DNA of 34,067 nt from Candidatus Cryptobacteroides excrementavium (GTDB lineage Bacteria; Bacteroidota; Bacteroidia; Bacteroidales; UBA932), in contig JADILX010000094.1 of the NCBI GenBank assembly GCA_017695025.1, positions 1 through 34,067 on the forward strand, written 5' to 3'. The notes beneath the pieces are model-generated. The model was not told the origin of the DNA. It did no database searches and saw only the letters and a program-made list of their open reading frames with translations. Every line of letters starts with the position of its first letter. Position 1 is the stretch's first letter. A program made the translations under genes and the position numbers. Positions 32,038 through 34,067 of the stretch are shown here, piece after piece.

Positions 32038-34067
32038 CTATTTTACTATGATTTCATCGACGAAGAGGAAGCCCGGAGTGCCTGCGCGGCCATGCCATGA
32101 AGGCATTGCTTCCACTGTCTTTGCGGAGATTTTCAGATATCTTGCGGAAGTCTCCGGAAAGTCGACAGTGTATTCGCGGAGTCCGTCAGGGTTGGCCCTT
32201 GTCTCTTCCGGTATGTCGAGCCGGCCTGCTTCAGTGAATGTCTTTCCGTCATCTGAGGTGCAGACAGTCACATTGAGCGGAGGGAATACGTCTTCGTCCT
32301 TGATGACCATTGTCCCAAGGGTGACAGCAGAGTATGTCTGCTCTCCTCCCATGTCAATCATGGCCTCAAGCGGTTCGCCGAACCAGCCTGCCCATTGTCC
32401 TGAACTGTACTGGAAGACGCCCCGTATGCCATCCACAAATGTGTCTGGTGCCCCGTACCTGTATTTCTCACGTGGCTGCGAAAGCAGGGTCACTTCCCTG
32501 CCTATGGCTTTGTTGTCCACGAAATCCTGTGTGTAGACAGTGGTGTTCATATTGTCTCTCTCCACCTTCGCCTTGAGAGTGCATGCCCCAAGGATTTCTA
32601 CCGGTGCCGTATAGAGAGGAGATTCGTGTCCAGGCTCTGTCCCGTCGAGGGTATATCGTATCGGGGCATCTCCCTGTGTGGTCAGGACAGCCTCCACGCA
32701 GTGCCTGTCCTTGTTCAGCCGTGTCTGGCTTATGATCTGGAATGCCGTGGTGGCATATTTGTACCCGAGCAGGTCATATATGGCCACTTCATGCGTCAGG
32801 CTTGCGAGGAAGCGCTCCCAGTCCTTTGTCTGAGGCTGGCACCACTGGACCTCTGCAAGTGCAGCCTGCCGCGGATACAGCATGTACTCAAGGTGGGCGT
32901 TGTCAGCAATATATTCTGTCCAGAGGTTGGCCTGTACCCCGAGGATGTGGCTGCGGGCATTGTCGTCCATCTCGTCGGTATAAGGCTCATATGAATACAC
33001 CTTTTCTATCGGGATATATCCGCCTATGCCGAACGGCTCCGTAGACGGGTCTGGTGCCTGATAGTAGTCGAAATAGAAATGGGAATTAGGAGTCATGATG
33101 ACGTCGTGCCCCATCTGGGAAGCCTTGATGCCTCCTTCGCTGCCTCTCCAGGACATTATTGTTGCCTCTGGGCCAGGAGTCCCCTCGAGGATTTCATCCC
33201 AGCCTATGATTTTTTTCCCTTTCCCGGCAAGGAACTTTTCCATCCTTTCCATCACATAACTCTGGAGATAGTGCTCGGCAGAGAACCTGTCGTCATCCTG
33301 GAGCCCGAGTTCCTTTATCTTAGCCTGACAGACAGGGCATTTTTCCCAGCGCACCTTAGGGCATTCATCTCCTCCGATATGGATGTAATCGGAAGGGAAG
33401 AGATCCGCTATCTCTGCAAGCACATTCTCGAGAAATACCATTGTCTCTTCGTTGCCGGCGCAGAGCACGTCATCTGCAACACCCCATCTTCCCCAGACTT
33501 CATAAGGGCCTCCTGTACATCCGAGTTCCGGATAGGCTGTAAGGGCGGCAAGCATATGTCCCGGCAGGTCTATCTCAGGGATGATCTCTATACCCTTGTC
33601 TGCAGCGTATGCTATCACGTCCTTTATCTGGGCCTTGGTGTACCAGCCTCCATATGGTATGCCGTCATACTGGTCCCAGTTTTTCTTGACGACAGTCCCT
33701 TTCCTGATGGAGCCTACACTTGTCAGACGAGGGTATCTGTCTATTTCTACCCTCCATCCCTGGTCATCTGTAAGGTGCCAGTGGAGTACGTTCATCTTGT
33801 GGATGGCCATCATGTCCAGGACTTTTTTCACTTCGTCTATTGAAAAGAAATGTCTTGACACATCCAGATGCTGGCCCCTGTAGGCAAACCGTGGGGCGTC
33901 CTTTATTGTGACGCAAGGTATGCTCCAGTCCTTGTCCGGTGCCGGGTCTGTTGCGTATATCTCCACCGGGAGCATCTGCCTGATGGTCTCTATCGCATAA
34001 AGGAACCCGTTGTATGACGATGCCTTTATGACTGTCCGGCTGTGGCCTGCCCGGATCTCATATGCTT
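32038..34067 (-). CDS. GH20 beta-N-acetylhexosaminidase, 5' end outside the window
   Basis: The frame stays open to the right edge, where GH20b-domain sequence is read (SYNGFLYAIETIRQMLPVEI), so the N-terminus and signal are missing here. The visible 675 residues contain the GH20 barrel: YRGQHLDVSRHFFSIDEVKK, LHWHLTDDQGWRVEI, EIDLPGHMLAALTAYPELG, and the catalytic Asp-Glu in HIGGDECPKVRW (codons at 33364-33369). A chitobiase-type C-terminal domain follows (IRYTLDGTEPGHESPLY), then a discoidin/CBM32-like domain to the end (AVTLGTMVIKDE, ARYLKISAKTVEAMP). It removes terminal beta-GlcNAc/GalNAc from glycans by substrate-assisted catalysis. Linked by a 34-base gap to the truncated EEP gene. Confidence 0.95.
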   Translation of the reverse strand, partial: AYEIRAGHSRTVIKASSYNGFLYAIETIRQMLPVEIYATDPAPDKDWSIPCVTIKDAPRFAYRGQHLDVSRHFFSIDEVKKVLDMMAIHKMNVLHWHLTDDQGWRVEIDRYPRLTSVGSIRKGTVVKKNWDQYDGIPYGGWYTKAQIKDVIAYAADKGIEIIPEIDLPGHMLAALTAYPELGCTGGPYEVWGRWGVADDVLCAGNEETMVFLENVLAEIADLFPSDYIHIGGDECPKVRWEKCPVCQAKIKELGLQDDDRFSAEHYLQSYVMERMEKFLAGKGKKIIGWDEILEGTPGPEATIMSWRGSEGGIKASQMGHDVIMTPNSHFYFDYYQAPDPSTEPFGIGGYIPIEKVYSYEPYTDEMDDNARSHILGVQANLWTEYIADNAHLEYMLYPRQAALAEVQWCQPQTKDWERFLASLTHEVAIYDLLGYKYATTAFQIISQTRLNKDRHCVEAVLTTQGDAPIRYTLDGTEPGHESPLYTAPVEILGACTLKAKVERDNMNTTVYTQDFVDNKAIGREVTLLSQPREKYRYGAPDTFVDGIRGVFQYSSGQWAGWFGEPLEAMIDMGGEQTYSAVTLGTMVIKDEDVFPPLNVTVCTSDDGKTFTEAGRLDIPEETRANPDGLREYTVDFPETSARYLKISAKTVEAMPSWHGRAGTPGFLFVDEIIVK

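Noticed and set aside
1..34067. CRISPR array, insertion sequence or prophage
   Set aside because: No spaced repeat array, transposase, integrase or phage structural gene could be found on either strand.

Overview
The window is a chromosomal segment from a Bacteroidales bacterium. The evidence is SusC/SusD-type outer-membrane genes, lipoproteins carrying DUF1735, BACON and LamG domains, a ribosomal rplM-rpsI-rpsB-tsf operon, a Bacteroides-type fumarate reductase cytochrome b subunit, and promoters of the Bacteroidota form TTG/TTTG-N19/20-TAnnTTTG. The DNA looks moderately GC-rich. I cannot assign the family or genus from this sequence alone. No tRNA, rRNA, CRISPR array or transposase gene was seen.

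Layout. 1-6.7 kb: a 5'-truncated M16-like gene, a DUF3109 gene, two small leftward genes, a coiled-coil protein, hemW and an M24 aminopeptidase. 6.9-10.2 kb: a leftward sdhC/frdC, then pyrH, frr and a DAHP synthase-chorismate mutase fusion. 10.2-15.0 kb: a leftward dusB - GH84 - lpxK block. 15.2-16.2 kb: pfkA. 16.5-25.1 kb: a polysaccharide utilisation locus (susC, susD, GH18, two LamG-type surface lipoproteins). 25.4-28.5 kb: rplM-rpsI-rpsB-tsf. 28.6-34.1 kb: a GH123-like gene, a fic gene that looks acquired, a truncated EEP-phosphatase gene and a GH20 gene running off the right edge.

The recurring theme is N-acetylhexosamine glycan breakdown. GH18 (endo-acting, next to SusC/D), GH84, GH20 and GH123 all fit degradation of host glycoproteins, probably N-glycans and O-linked GlcNAc/GalNAc, but they are scattered among housekeeping genes. 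The closest layout I know is the N-glycan loci of Bacteroides thetaiotaomicron (SusC-SusD-GH18-DUF1735/LamG).

The most interesting observation is in susC. Its start codon and signal peptide (from 16682) are in a different frame from the rest of the receptor. The break is at a run of eight G (16795-16802), and nine would restore one continuous reading frame of about 1026 residues. This is either a slipped-strand ON/OFF switch of the glycan importer or a homopolymer error. Other points: a terminator-like hairpin inside the first codons of the DAHP synthase gene, a fic module whose right end truncates an EEP gene, a 12-bp tandem repeat in fic, structured leaders before pyrH, rplM and rpsB, and an 18-bp sequence shared by the regions upstream of susC and rplM.
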